64,000 nucleotides of DNA from Amphiura filiformis (taxonomy: Eukaryota > Echinodermata > Ophiuroidea > Amphilepidida > Amphiuridae). Location: the NCBI RefSeq assembly GCF_039555335.1, contig NC_092629.1, positions 4,235,912 through 4,299,911 on the forward strand, read 5' to 3'. The notes beneath the pieces are model-generated. The model saw only the letters and a program-made list of their open reading frames with translations, did not search any database and was not told the origin of the DNA. The translations under genes were made by a program, and so were the position numbers. Positions 1-10,689 of this stretch are shown in pieces (positions within the stretch are counted from its first letter, which is position 1; the number at the start of each line of letters is the position of its first letter).

Positions 1-449
1 GGGCTGTACATGTAAATCAATGATAGCTGATGTTGATACGTCTAATGCACTCCCCCTTCGGGGCTCGTGCATTAGACGCATTAGCACCAGCGCGCGTGCA
101 TTATTTTGTCTAATTTCATTAATTTGTCAAATTTCATGAACTTGTCAAAGTTCATTAACCTATAAGTGTGCAATATTTGTTTGTCTTTTAACATGTCTTG
201 AATGACAAAGAGAACAGTATTTACCATGGTAAAATCATTGACATGCACATGTATTTAATTTTACAGGAGAATGTGAAATATTTATTTATCGTTTAATTTG
301 TCGTAAGTGGAAAAAGAGAATCATTATACCATTATCGTGATAAAACATTGAAAACAATTTTGTATTGTTGTGTAATTGATGCATTCGTTTAATTTCACGC
401 AGGAACTCTTGATAAACTTGATGCTATCATTGCTTTACATGTACAGCCC
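1..449. mobile_element. MITE with 27-bp terminal inverted repeats
   Basis: GGGCTGTACATGTAAA at the first base of the window is mirrored by TTTACATGTACAGCCC at 434-449, and CAATGATAGC by GCTATCATTG, with one mismatch between the two blocks. There is no coding capacity. Inside, 39-78 is a strong hairpin (GTCTAATGCAC / GTGCATTAGAC) with a CCCCTTCGGGG tip. The element may begin slightly before the window. Confidence 0.7.
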
Positions 450-1095
450 TCTTCCCTAGTAAAAGTGGTACAATTGTGATTTTACCCTTTCGTTGTTAAG
501 TAAGCATATCTCGAGATTAAAACAAGCAAATTGAACAGACTAAACGGCATTTGAGAGCCAAGACTATGCCCGTGTCGTTGATGTAAGCATTATGTCACAA
601 CGGTATTTTCTAATTGCCACAGAGGGCGCTTTTCACTTGCACAATTTTTTTTGAGACAGGCTGTAGTGATTTTTATTGTACTCTTAAAGCTGAGATGCAA
701 AAGCTGGACCACAATGGCTGAAATCGAGTTATTGGCATTACGTTATAGTGCCGATTAAAATACACATTATATTAACTTTTATACAGGAACTATATGGACT
801 GTTTAAATTATTTTAATTAGAAAGGCTACGAACTTGTTTGTAAAAAATTCCTTTAAAACGCGGTTTATGTGAGGCTCGTAAAATATTGTTTTCCTATCTG
901 GTTGATACTGCATGCATTTGACAAAAATCACCATCCTAACTGGCAGTTCCTTGAAGCTATGATCTGTAGTGTGAGGCACCCAATTTCCACTGCTCCAATA
1001 TTGAATCACTATGCTAATAAATTATGACAATGGTTATAAATATTGCTTCCACAAAAACAATAATTTGTTTTTCTTTTCTTTTTTTCATTTTACAG
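450..1095. other. Non-coding spacer
   Basis: I see no gene or repeat here. It ends in a T-rich tract and an AG acceptor in front of the degenerate exon at 1096, so it may be intron of a gene that starts left of the window. Confidence 0.4.
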
Positions 1096-1366
1096 GAAAT
1101 CACGGATTTGGAGCATTGTGTTGCCAACACCCAAGGTGGATCTCAACCGTCCGTTCTTGTTCTCGGTGGTTCCATAGCAAACCCCCAGCAGGTTTTCACA
1201 ATTGTGGAAAAGACAATTTTGCCTCAAAATTCACTCTTAAAGGCTGTTGACATCTGCTTGAAACTAGTTTATGTCTTTGACATACATTACCAGCCTAAAT
1301 GCTCTGGTGCCTGACAATTCTTGGAGAATGTTGTCTGTGAGTTCAAAGGAGTAGTGAGAAGCAATT
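1096..1366 (+). pseudogene. Degenerate last exon of a SAMD3-like family protein
   Basis: After TTTTACAG the frame encodes QPSVLVLGGSIANPQQVF, then VDICLKLVYVFDIHYQPKCS and, past a TGA at 1312-1314, QFLENVVCEF. From memory this resembles the C-terminal region of a large animal family of uncharacterised proteins often labelled sterile alpha motif domain-containing 3-like. A second copy of the SGAWQFLENAVYE part at 1529-1575 has TGG where this copy has TGA, so the stop replaces a Trp codon. An AATAAA at about 1585 could be the old polyA signal. Family assignment is tentative; the broken frame is directly visible. Confidence 0.45.
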
Positions 1367-1671
1367 TGCTTCATGACTTCCGTATGCCATGCATGGCACT
1401 ATCTGACCTTTGATTCACTGTGCACCAACATTGAACAACTGATAAAATTAGCCTAAATTGTAAAGACAGTCATTATCTAATACTAAATCAAAACACACAG
1501 GATCTCTATGAACATTATTTTTTTAATGAACGCTCTGGTGCCTGGCAATTCCTGGAGAATGCTGTCTACGAGTAGTAAGAAGTGAAATAAAACCTTTAAT
1601 GAGTTTTTGTTTACACATTGGTTCTGGCAAGTGTGTTTATGTTGTGTCAATGTTCTTCTTTTTAAAGCCTC

Positions 1672-1955
1672 ATTTACAAAGAATTTAATTAAAATTATTT
1701 TACATAATTTCTTTGTAAATAATTTTACATAATAGTTCTATTTTTACATCAAATTGTGTAAATAATTTACTTAAAAGCTATGTAAATTGAATACTTATTC
1801 ATTATGTAAAATTTACATAAATAATTGGTACAATTTTACATAACAAGGGTTATGTAAACTTTTACATAATAGTTATGGTGTTCTATTTTTACATCGGAAT
1901 TGTGTAAATAATTTACACAAAAGCTATGTAAACTGAATACTTATTAATTATGTAA
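1672..1955. repeat. AT-rich direct repeat, two units of about 90 bp
   Basis: A block with TTTTACATAATAGTT, TGTGTAAATAATTTAC and AAGCTATGTAAA occurs at about 1720-1811 and again at about 1861-1955, both on the plus strand. The whole stretch is built from short TTTACATAA-like words and their complements. Confidence 0.6.
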
Positions 1956-2308
1956 GTCGTGTTGCGACATTCTTGACAAACTGGTCGTCCGTTACTCCCA
2001 GTAAGCTCCAGTGATAACAGCGCGGCCTCGATGTATGTACCGGCAGCTCTTGTATCATACACAAGCTCACTAACATTCTCCTGAATACGTTCGTGAAATC
2101 CTATGTCTTCCCCAAATTTTTTGATCAGAATTTCCTTGAGGTAGCTGGACCTTACTTGGGAAAAGTGCCCGTAGTTTGAAGTAATGCGAATGTAATCTTG
2201 GAGCAGTCCTTGGAGGGTGCGTATTTCATGATCTTTAAAATACTTGTTGGATATGTTGAAAGAACAAACCTTGAGCCTCCCGAAGCTTAACATGCTCTGC
2301 ATTTTCAC
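1950..2308 (-). pseudogene. Coding fragment of an uncharacterised protein (second part)
   Basis: The minus strand encodes IRTLQGLLQDYIRITSN, SSYLKEILIKKFGEDIGFHE and VYDTRAAGTYIEAALLSLEL. The style matches cnidarian and marine-invertebrate proteins of unknown function that are often repeat-linked. It lies downstream, on the same strand, of the Cys/His fragment at 2757-3147 and may be part of the same gene. The region between holds no clean frame and a foldback insertion, so the locus looks broken. Confidence 0.4.
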
Positions 2309-2579
2309 TGAGATTGTCTCTCGCTTGATTGCTGACGTATTGACGCCATGTGGTATCTGATTTCCAAGCCAAAGACTGTTTAGCTGTCTGGCATTGGCGG
2401 TATTAACGTATCTAACCGCTCTCTTTTATCCTCATCTGCAATGTAGATGGTGTATGCTTTGAACCTTTTCCATGCATTTTGTGTCGAAAGCAACAAAAGT
2501 TGTTGTTTTTTGTCCCGGTTACCCGACCTTTGTGGAACTTTCATGCACCACACGGACAATACCTTATCATGCAGAACAC

Positions 2580-2757
2580 CTACTCTCTAAATTCCTAAGA
2601 TTTAAAAATAAGTCTAAGAGACTTATTAGAAGGACAAAACTTTGAAAAGACTTAAAATTCAAATCTTTATTAGAGTAAAATTTAAATCCATTAGATTTGA
2701 ATTTTAAGTCTTTTCAAAGTTTTGTCCTTCTAATAAGTCCCTGGAATTTAGAGAGTA
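2580..2757. mobile_element. Foldback element with 45-nt perfect arms
   Basis: The arm at about 2625-2669 (starting CTTATTAGAAGGACAAAACT) is the exact complement of the arm at about 2695-2739, and an outer pair TACTCTCTAAATTCC / GGAATTTAGAGAGTA closes the structure. About 26 extra bases sit in the left arm. It cuts through the minus-strand coding fragments around it. Confidence 0.75.
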
Positions 2758-3147
2758 CTTGAACGAAGTTTCTTGGGAGGAGGTCCTGCGAAAGCTGATA
2801 TATTGCTGACCTGGCGTCCCAGCCTTTTTTTCTGGTTTCTTAGATTTGTGCTTGCGTTTTGTGGCTTGGGATTGAGCGTGTGTGTTAGACATCGTGGTGT
2901 AACAAGTAGAATGCATATAATAACCCTTAGATCCTTTATCCCATTCCACTGTTGTATTGACATGTTGAAATTTATCAAGGCCCTTCCATTGTAAAGATTT
3001 GTTCCTAATGTTCTTCCATTTCTCTGCGGATACTTTTTCTAAACTGTCTTTTACAGGGCTATGATCTTTACACAGCATGCATTCTAGTTTATCAGTCTCT
3101 TGGTTGCTCTGTAGCTCTTCAGTGTCTGCTCTACCGTGCAACTTTCC
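2757..3147 (-). pseudogene. Coding fragment with Cys/His cluster (first part)
   Basis: A minus-strand acceptor (GTTCTTTCAG) is followed by KLHGRADTEELQS, LECMLCKDHSPVKDS, WKNIRNKSLQWKGLDKFQ, YYMHSTCYTT and a Lys-rich tail. C-x2-C and H-x3-C could form a treble-clef-like zinc site. The frame runs into the foldback element, where it ends. Function unknown. Confidence 0.45.
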
Positions 3148-3209
3148 TGAAAGAACAAAAGTAACACTTTCAAAATCTATAGTATAGCAATTGAGTAAAA
3201 ATAAGCATT

Positions 3210-4100
3210 GGCCTCATGTGTGTCACATCTTAAATATCGATATTCATGTTTTTCAACATGGCTCCGGCAGCCATCTTGGATTTAGAGGTCAAGATGACCC
3301 CCCCAAACACTTTGAATACGACATAAAAAGGTTTGGCAAGCTAAAAATAGTGGATAACGACACATTGTTTGTCAGTATACTAGCCTATGCACTTCATGAT
3401 ATATAGATTTTCAAGTTTTTGTCAATATGGCACTGGCGGCCATCTTCAATTTAGGGGTCAAGGTGACCCCAAACTCGTTGAATATGATCTTAAATGGTTT
3501 TGCACGCCAAAAGTAGTTGAAAATGACACATTGTTTGTTATTATAGCCTATTCACTTCATGATATATCGATTTTCATGTTTTTCAATGTGGAGCTGGCGG
3601 CCATCTTGAATTTATGGGTTAAGATGACCCCCAAACAATTTGAATATGACAAAAAATGATTTGACATGCCAAAAATAGTGGAAAATTACACATTGTTTGT
3701 CAATATAGCCTATCCACTTCATGTTATATAGATTTTCATGTTTTTGTCAATATGGCGCTGGCGGCCATCTTGAATTTAGGGGTCAAGGTGACCCCAAACT
3801 CTTTGAATATGATCTTAAATGGTTTTGCATGCCAAATATAGTTGAAAACGACACATTGTTTGTTATTATAGCCTATCCACTTCATGATATAACGATTTTC
3901 ATGTTTTTCAATGTGGAAATGGCGGCCATCTTGGATTTAGGGGTTAAGATGACCTGTAAACACTTTGAATATTATCTTAAAGGGTTTGGCATGCCAAAAA
4001 TAGTTGAAAACGGTACATTATTTGTCATTATAGCCTATCCAGGTCATGGTATATAGGATTTCATGTTTTTCAATATGTCACCGGCGGCCATTTTGAAAAA
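3210..4100. repeat. Tandem repeat, about six units of 161-169 bp, each with a YY1-like site
   Basis: GGC[GA]GCCATCTT recurs at 3266, 3435, 3596, 3760 and 3921, with a weaker copy at 4083. Between copies the order of GGGGTCAAGGTGACCCC, TTTGAATATGA and GACACATTGTTTGT is kept. Open frames across it vary from unit to unit and look incidental. Confidence 0.8.
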
Positions 4101-4213
4101 TGAGCGAAAAATAGATTTTCCCGCCATTTTTGGGAGGGACATAGGAGCCATTTTTTCTTAAAATATGTCCATCTAGTCAAATCCACAGAGAAACAAAGGT
4201 ATGCTATGAATGG

Positions 4214-5605
4214 TCACGGATCATAAGAAAATGATTCAACTACTATGTCTTTGTCTAACCATGTTTCTACCACACCAATTACATCTGGTTTGTCTTCTTG
4301 AAGTATTCTGCACTCTAATATATCCCAATGTCTTATTATACTCCATGCGTTTACGAACCAACACTTCAGTTTTTCTTGATGTGGGTGCTCTTGTTGTTTG
4401 CCAGTATTATATTGGTTTGAATCTATAGAGGCCGTCAGCCTTTCGCCATCTTGTGGGTACAAACGATCTGCGTGTTCATGCGTTGGACACTACGCGAAGG
4501 GCGCAGCTTGCCACGCAGCTGTTATCACGCATCAACGCGGTGATTTTGCTGTCCACGCATGGACATCGAACGACCATTACAGCGTGTACCCACAAGATGG
4601 TGGCAAATGACGTCACGCTGACGGCCTCTATTGCTGACTGTTACGTTTACCAGTTCCATCTATATCATCACTCTGTGTTTTGTCTCTGTCTTTTTTCATT
4701 TGTTTCACTCACCTGCTTTACTAGAGGGTCACTTTCCCTCTGGCTTTTCTTTTTGCGAGATTTTTCATCTTCACTGTTACTTTGTTTCTTTATTTGGGAA
4801 GATTTTACTTCCTTTTCTGTGTACATAGTTTTTATTGGAGGGTAGCTTCCCCCATTTCATAGTTATGCCTATCATCTATACAGCTGAGGTGACTTTCCTC
4901 AGGTCCGGGGTGACTTTCCCCTACATCTACATGTACTTGCACTTCTCGTCTCTGTCTACCATCAGTGTAACTGAGGTGGCCTTAAGGTAATTTTCACTTA
5001 GTTGTACTTCTTGTGTTTCTCTATCATTGTCATAGTTGAGGTGATTTTCATCTGCATTGTGCAGCCGTGCTAACCTTTGCGTGCAATTTTTATTAACAGT
5101 GCTGTACTTCACATTTTTCTTGGTGTGGTGAGCTATGGGGATGACTGTATTTGTAGCTGCACTATCTTCCCTCTTGCGATATTTAAGTTTTTTCTCCATG
5201 ATCTCTTCTTTCTTTCAATATTTGACGAAGCTCGTATTTTTTTTCTCTGCTCATACATGTATGTCAGATCAGGGCGGATATAGACTTCTTTGAACTCTCG
5301 GTCTTCATGCGTTCTTAGCGTTTGCCAACACCTTCAACGTTACAGTGTTGGTTTTCAATTCTACTCTAAGTTTCCCTTAGCATTTGGTAACTTCATTGTC
5401 TTTTCTATCTCTTCTTCCTCCACTTCTAGTTTCTCTGCCAGTAGGTATCTCACTTTATTGTCTATTTCACGTTTTTGGTCAGGCTCATTCTCATTGTTTG
5501 GCAAGTTGCTGATAATGACTGCTAACTTCCTCTTTTCTTACTCTATTACTTCTTTCACCGCTTTTTGGACATTATCTTCGCTTACACTACCTGTGGGTCT
5601 CTGAT
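4214..5605 (-). mobile_element. Degenerate non-LTR retrotransposon: ORF1 and start of endonuclease
   Basis: Minus-strand fragments from 5605 read VQKAVKEVIE, a stop, then KRKLAVIISNLPNNENEPDQ, KVRYLLAEKLEVEEEEIEK and, after a frame change, REFKEVYIRPDLTYMYEQRK. RPDLT followed by a basic stretch is typical of the C-terminal part of LINE ORF1 (RRM type). At 4462-4214 comes LKCWFVNAWSI, then DVIGVVETWLDKD, the N-terminal part of an APE-type endonuclease. Stops and frameshifts show it is dead. The 3' part (reverse transcriptase) is missing. Confidence 0.65.
4426..4630. mobile_element. MITE inserted in the LINE
   Basis: TAGAGGCCGTCAGC at the left end is mirrored by GCTGACGGCCTCTA at the right, and a second block GCCATCTTGTGGGTAC mirrors GTACCCACAAGATGG. 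Size 205 bp. The LINE reading resumes on either side. Confidence 0.7.
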
Positions 5606-5617
5606 TTGAGTGTATTT

Positions 5618-5626
5618 CTTTTATAT

Positions 5627-5665
<39 letters not shown>

Positions 5666-5667
5666 TT
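5618..5667. repeat. (ATTT)n microsatellite
   Basis: About 12 uninterrupted TTTA units. It lies next to the 5' side of the minus-strand LINE fragment. Confidence 0.95.
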
Positions 5668-5802
5668 ATGCTTCATCACTGGCTCATATACAATTACAAA
5701 GACAAATATATTATATATAAATATTGCACATGCTAATCAAGACAAAGTAAATAGAATAAAATGCCAGCGACAAACAGGTGCAAAATGAGACCTGAGCGCA
5801 AG

Positions 5803-6000
5803 AAGACCGTAAGTCCACTTTGCCCCTCAACATGTATAGTTTCTTAGGGTTTTTATAATGTTTAATACATGATCCAGTATGAAAACATCATGAAAGGTTG
5901 TGAAAGATTTGTTTTGGCCCCTGAGCATGTATAAAATATTACTAAACTATACGCAACTTTAGTGTATAGAAGTTGAGGGGCCAAGTGGACTTACGGTCTT
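5803..6000. mobile_element. MITE with 29-bp inverted ends
   Basis: AAGACCGTAAGTCCACTT followed by G/T and CCCCTCAAC at the left is complemented at 5972-6000 with one mismatch. About 198 bp, no coding content. Confidence 0.75.
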
Positions 6001-6716
6001 ATTGACACATCAAAATATGACTCAATTTTTGTTTGGTAAGTAATAAAGACTTGACTTTTAATATGGAATATTTCTTCACGAAGTGTCAAGAACAATCTGA
6101 AAGGGGTCTGCATAAAACGCATTGAGTGTGTGTCGGGAGATGGTGTCAATGAACTTAAATTGACATTTTAATTTAAGCAAGTTCAGTAAGGCATTGTTAT
6201 ATGTCAAGAATAATTGCAATAAAGTTATCAAAAAAAAAAAAGACGTTTGGGAGTGTTCAAGTTAACCTATATACTTACAATGAATGTGAAATCATAAACA
6301 GCGATTGTGGTGCAAAGGGCATGTCGACATCATTGGAGTATTAGGGACGCACCATTTGATTCTGGGGGGGGGGGTTATTTGTTCGCTTAACATCAAAATT
6401 AAACTTGACTATGAGCCAAACTAGAACGAGGGTGCAATGTACCGCGCGGAAAATTGACCCAGTGAAGTAACTTCATTTTTATAGCATGTACCTATAATGT
6501 ATAACCAACACACCAGGCCACAATGATATCCCAACAAAGGAATATCCCTTGACAACTGATATGCTATTTGTTTAATCTACAAGATGTGTCGTTTGTTTGA
6601 TTGTTACTTGTGACTAGATTAAAACGGTTGTGACAGGATGCAGATTCGAGAGACTAAACACGACGTGAAACGTGAAAGTACATCTACATTATAATACATG
6701 GTATAAACCAAAAAAA
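6001..6716. other. Non-coding stretch
   Basis: Holds an A-run at about 6229 and a G-run at about 6366. I see no gene or clear repeat. Confidence 0.5.
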
Positions 6717-6718
6717 TA

Positions 6719-7457
6719 AACTCCTCAACAAAAATTTGAACGTTTTTTCAGGCATCTATATCTCAGATTATTTGTGAAATGTTCATATCGTGTTGCATAT
6801 CAATGGATACCTATTTTATTCTCCTTTACAATAACACCAAATTTGATATAATCAACTTTTTCATGCCTGAGTACCCGTCTTGTGAATGTAGTGGGGTCTC
6901 AAACAGAATGTGCCAATTTTACCATTATTCTTTGCAGCAAGCTGCAATCCCATATCTCCAAAATCTGGGATCTATGCAATCCTCCAAGATGACAACGCTC
7001 GCCCCACAGAGCCAGGGTAGTCAACGACCACCTACAGAATATGGGAGTAGAGAGAATGGAATGGATTGCCATCACTCCAGACCTTAATCTCTTGTGGGAC
7101 CAGGTTGGTCGTGCCAATCTCCCATAGTAGCCAATGCAACCACATTGAATGACCTGCGACGAATCCTGATTGAAGAATGGAATGCCATTCCACAGCCTGG
7201 CTGTTGTGGCTGCGTATGGTTTTTCCACCCGCTATTGAAGTTGACTATAGTATTGTTTGAGCACAGAATAATGGTCAATTTGGCACATTCTGTTTGAGAC
7301 CCCACTTCATTCACAAGCCGTGAAAAGGGTGATTGTTTCAAATTTGGTGTCAATATAAAGGGTAATAAAGTAGCTATCCGTTGATATGCAACACGATATG
7401 AACATGTCACAAATATTAAGATGATTGAAAAAGTTTCCAAACTTTTGTTGAGGAGTT
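6719..7457 (+). mobile_element. Tc1/mariner-like element with about 200-bp inverted repeats and dead transposase remnant
   Basis: Ends AACTCCTCAACAAAA and TTTTGTTGAGGAGTT are flanked by TA at 6717 and 7458, the mariner target duplication. The arms pair imperfectly over about 200 bases. The core encodes, in shifting frames, DDNARP, ERMEWIAITPDLN and VANATTLNDLRRILIEEWN, then AIPQ, the C-terminal DDE part of a Tc1 transposase. The 5' two-thirds of the gene are absent. Confidence 0.85.
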
Positions 7458-7636
7458 TATATACAAACAATCGCATTTGTACAAACAAACGTTAGTTAGT
7501 CGTTAGTTTCTGACCTGTTTTGATCTGATGTGTCACATAATTATTAAGTGTTTATTATCACCAAGATCACTGCACTTTACTGGTCTTTCCACCAGCCAAT
7601 AGGAAACGCTTACAAAAAATATGCAAATGGTAATTC

Positions 7637-7916
7637 TTAGGGGACGTTCACAAACACTTGTTAGGAGGGGGTGGCTGATGCAAAAAATGATCGCGAAAAA
7701 TTGTCGGCCACCCCCCCCCCCCCCCTTCAGATCTCAAAAATTTCAGCCCCTCCTCCTTTTTGACATGAAAATTATGGGTCAACCCCATAGAAAAGCATAT
7801 AAACTCTATTTTCCAGGGAAAATTTGTGGTCAATTTTTTCAACCCACCTTAGTAGGATCAAAACTTTTACCCCCCATTTTGCACCGCCCCCTAACAAGTG
7901 TTTGTGAACGGTCCTT
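7637..7916. mobile_element. MITE with ends containing CGTTCACAAACACTTGTTAG
   Basis: The left end GGGGACGTTCACAAACAC and its complement at 7885-7916 (GTGTTTGTGAACGGTCC) bound a 280-bp element with a C-run near 7710. It lies about 140 bases upstream of the start codon of the Calx-beta gene, so it sits in the likely promoter area. Confidence 0.75.
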
Positions 7917-8053
7917 ATTATTGACTTAACAGTTTGTCTAGTAGGTAAATGAGTCAAAATCACAAAGTTATCCGAACGGAGCAGTCACGAAAGTTGCATA
8001 ACGGAATACACACCACAGATCACACTGGTCGTGGAGACTAAGAGACCCTAGTC

Positions 8054-8123
8054 ATGTCGGGACAATATAAGTTGATATTACTTGGCATATTCACATTGAT
8101 TCTACATGATGTGTATGCTGTCG
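8054..8123 (+). CDS. Exon 1: signal peptide
   Basis: The exon encodes MSGQY followed by the hydrophobic run KLILLGIFTLILHDVYA, a typical cleavable signal peptide ending in an A-x-A-like VYA site. The donor is GTATGT at 8124 and leaves phase 1. It lies 16 bases after an in-frame TAA, which fixes the start. Confidence 0.85.
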
Positions 8124-10554
8124 GTATGTAATTTGTTATTCGGGGTAGCGGGTGGGGTGGGGGGATATGTATGTGTGGATCCGGGGCGAGGTGGGGGTGT
8201 GTGGGGGGTGTGTGGGGGGTGGGGTGGGGTGGGGTGTGTGGGTATGGGTATTTGTAATAGTACGCGGGGTACTACACACTCCTGGTGGCACATGCTAGTT
8301 CGTTTTAAGCTGGTGAACCGTTTTATATTCGGCAAATTAGAAATGTCCATCGGCAAACTAATGGTTGGATGTTAATCGGCAAATTAAAATAAAGGGTAAT
8401 GCATTATTCTTTACACGCAAATATTGTATCCGAGGCAGTAACAATTATTTAAACGTTTTTACTGCCGAGGACAAATTATTTGCGTGTAAAGGATAATGCT
8501 GCACCCTTTATTTCTATTCTACTACCACAAAATAGTGCGATTTAAAGCGAAAATATCACTTTTTTGCCCAAATAATGGTTTTTTAAAACCATTATTTAGG
8601 CAAAAAAGTTGTTTACCTCAAGGTGGAGCGCGAACGCTAAAAGTGATAGCGAGTATTGCAGAACGCGCAACCAAGCGTAGTGCTTTGCGTAGAATGCGTA
8701 ACGGCGCTAATATACTGCATCGCGCTTTGCTGTGCGCTGTGATGCGAGAAGAACATAAAATTCGTTGCCCTGGCCACTTTATTGTTAAGTAATGGTCTTT
8801 CACGTGACGCGTTTCAACAAATCACAGTGCGCGATTTTGAATAATGGGTCGTGGAGGTATTAATAGAATTTTTTGATAGACAGTATGCTTTCCCTGTATT
8901 TCATTATGGTGCTCATAATGCAGTAAATTAGCCTGAACATTGTGGTTTAGGCAGACCCTTTCAGATTATTCTTATGGTTTATGCTGAAATTGGCAGGAGA
9001 ATATTTTGGCAACTTTTGGATTTACAATCTTCATAATGTGATGGTTATAAATGTATGTCAATGTATGCCAATACTGACATTGGTCTTAAATGAAGGAACT
9101 GGTTTGCCAATGTCTTAAAAATTACAAGTTTCTATACACGTTTCTTTGGGTCAACATTAAAATTAAAAGTATGTCAATGTTCAACCGTTATGCCTGAAAA
9201 TAAGTGAAATAATCTCAAATGCATACCACTGTTTAAGTAGGCATTACCGAGTGCTGTATTTTGTTTTGACATATGTATCCAACATGCAAATGCATGTAAA
9301 TGAGATGTGTATACAAACCAACGTTTTTGAGTTTCAGCCTCAAGTGGTAGGATAACGGTTGAACATTTGTAATGTTTGTATGTCAAATGTTCAACCACTA
9401 TATTCCCATAGACACTGTAGGGCAATTTTGAGGTAGAGAGCTGGAATTCACAGTATTATTTCTCTAATCTATTAGTAGAAAGCAAAGCTGCTGTTAAAAT
9501 GACTGTGATAAGGCTCATATTTAAACTAACTATATACCGGAGTTTAGCAGGTTGATTGACAACAAAATGCATGTTTCGGCCCAGGTGAACAGTCGGGATT
9601 TTTAATGTTAAATGTGTACTTTTTAGTGAAGCCTTTCTCAGACTCTTAGACTTTTAGAAGCTGTAGCTTTATACATAACTATTGATTCTTTGAAAACACA
9701 AAATTGCTTCAAAATTTACATTCTGTGTTAAACATTATCAAACATAATGGTTTATTGATCTCATTTCAATCTTCAAACTCATCAAATTATCCTGCAAAGT
9801 AAACGTAGGCCTGGTAATTGCATGAAGTGTTAGTGATTTCCCCTCTTTTTCATTAATTTATTTTCCATTACTCAATTTCATAAATATACCCCTAATAGAT
9901 ATCTCAAAAAAGTAAATAACCCCCTTAAACAATGGCCATTATTCAAAAACCGACGATTGTATTAACAAATCTGTAAAATGCGTTGGAATCATGATTTATT
10001 TCTGCGCATTTTGACACCTCATTTGTAGCAATTATCTAAATATTGACGCCGCAGCGTACATTTAAATCAATGTAACCCCAGATTTGAAAGTTACAGTAAA
10101 ATCTATTGATTTGTGTTCAGTATAATGGTGGGAAATCTTGTGTAATGGTATATGAGTGTTTTCGTATTGTTGTAAGTGCAACATTCAAATCTGGACCTCA
10201 CTACATTAAATTGATCGGCGTTTTATTGCTATCGTATCAAATGAGGTGTCAAAATGCGCAGAAATGAATTCTGCTTCCAATGCATTTTACAGATTTGTAA
10301 TATATACAATAGTCCGTTTTTGGATAATGGCCATTGTTTAAGGGGGATTAATTACTTTTTTGAGATGTTTATATTATATTTTACAAACAGATATTGCATA
10401 TATGTGCTACAATCCTGTGACTGGATTGCTTGAAGCACCGGACGCTTTTGCTAAATGCACGTATTCAGAGGATGACAGGTTTTCTGTTATTCAAATCACA
10501 GTCACACAGGATGCTACTGATGGTGTCGTGGAGTATGAAGGTAAGATGGTGCTG

Positions 10555-10646
<92 letters not shown>

Positions 10647-10647
10647 G

Positions 10648-10689
<42 letters not shown>

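Noticed and set aside
3191..4056. Open frames across the 160-bp tandem repeat, which could encode a repetitive protein
   Set aside because: Stops and frame shifts between units are not respected and the peptide changes from unit to unit. The DNA words are conserved better than any frame.
5290..5604. Plus-strand Ser/Phe-rich 104-residue frame
   Set aside because: Antisense of the LINE ORF1 fragment. The Ser/Phe richness comes from Lys/Glu codons read backwards.
8102..8375. Pro/His-rich and Gly/Val-rich open frames on both strands at 8102-8375
   Set aside because: They are translations of the G-rich low-complexity tract just after exon 1.
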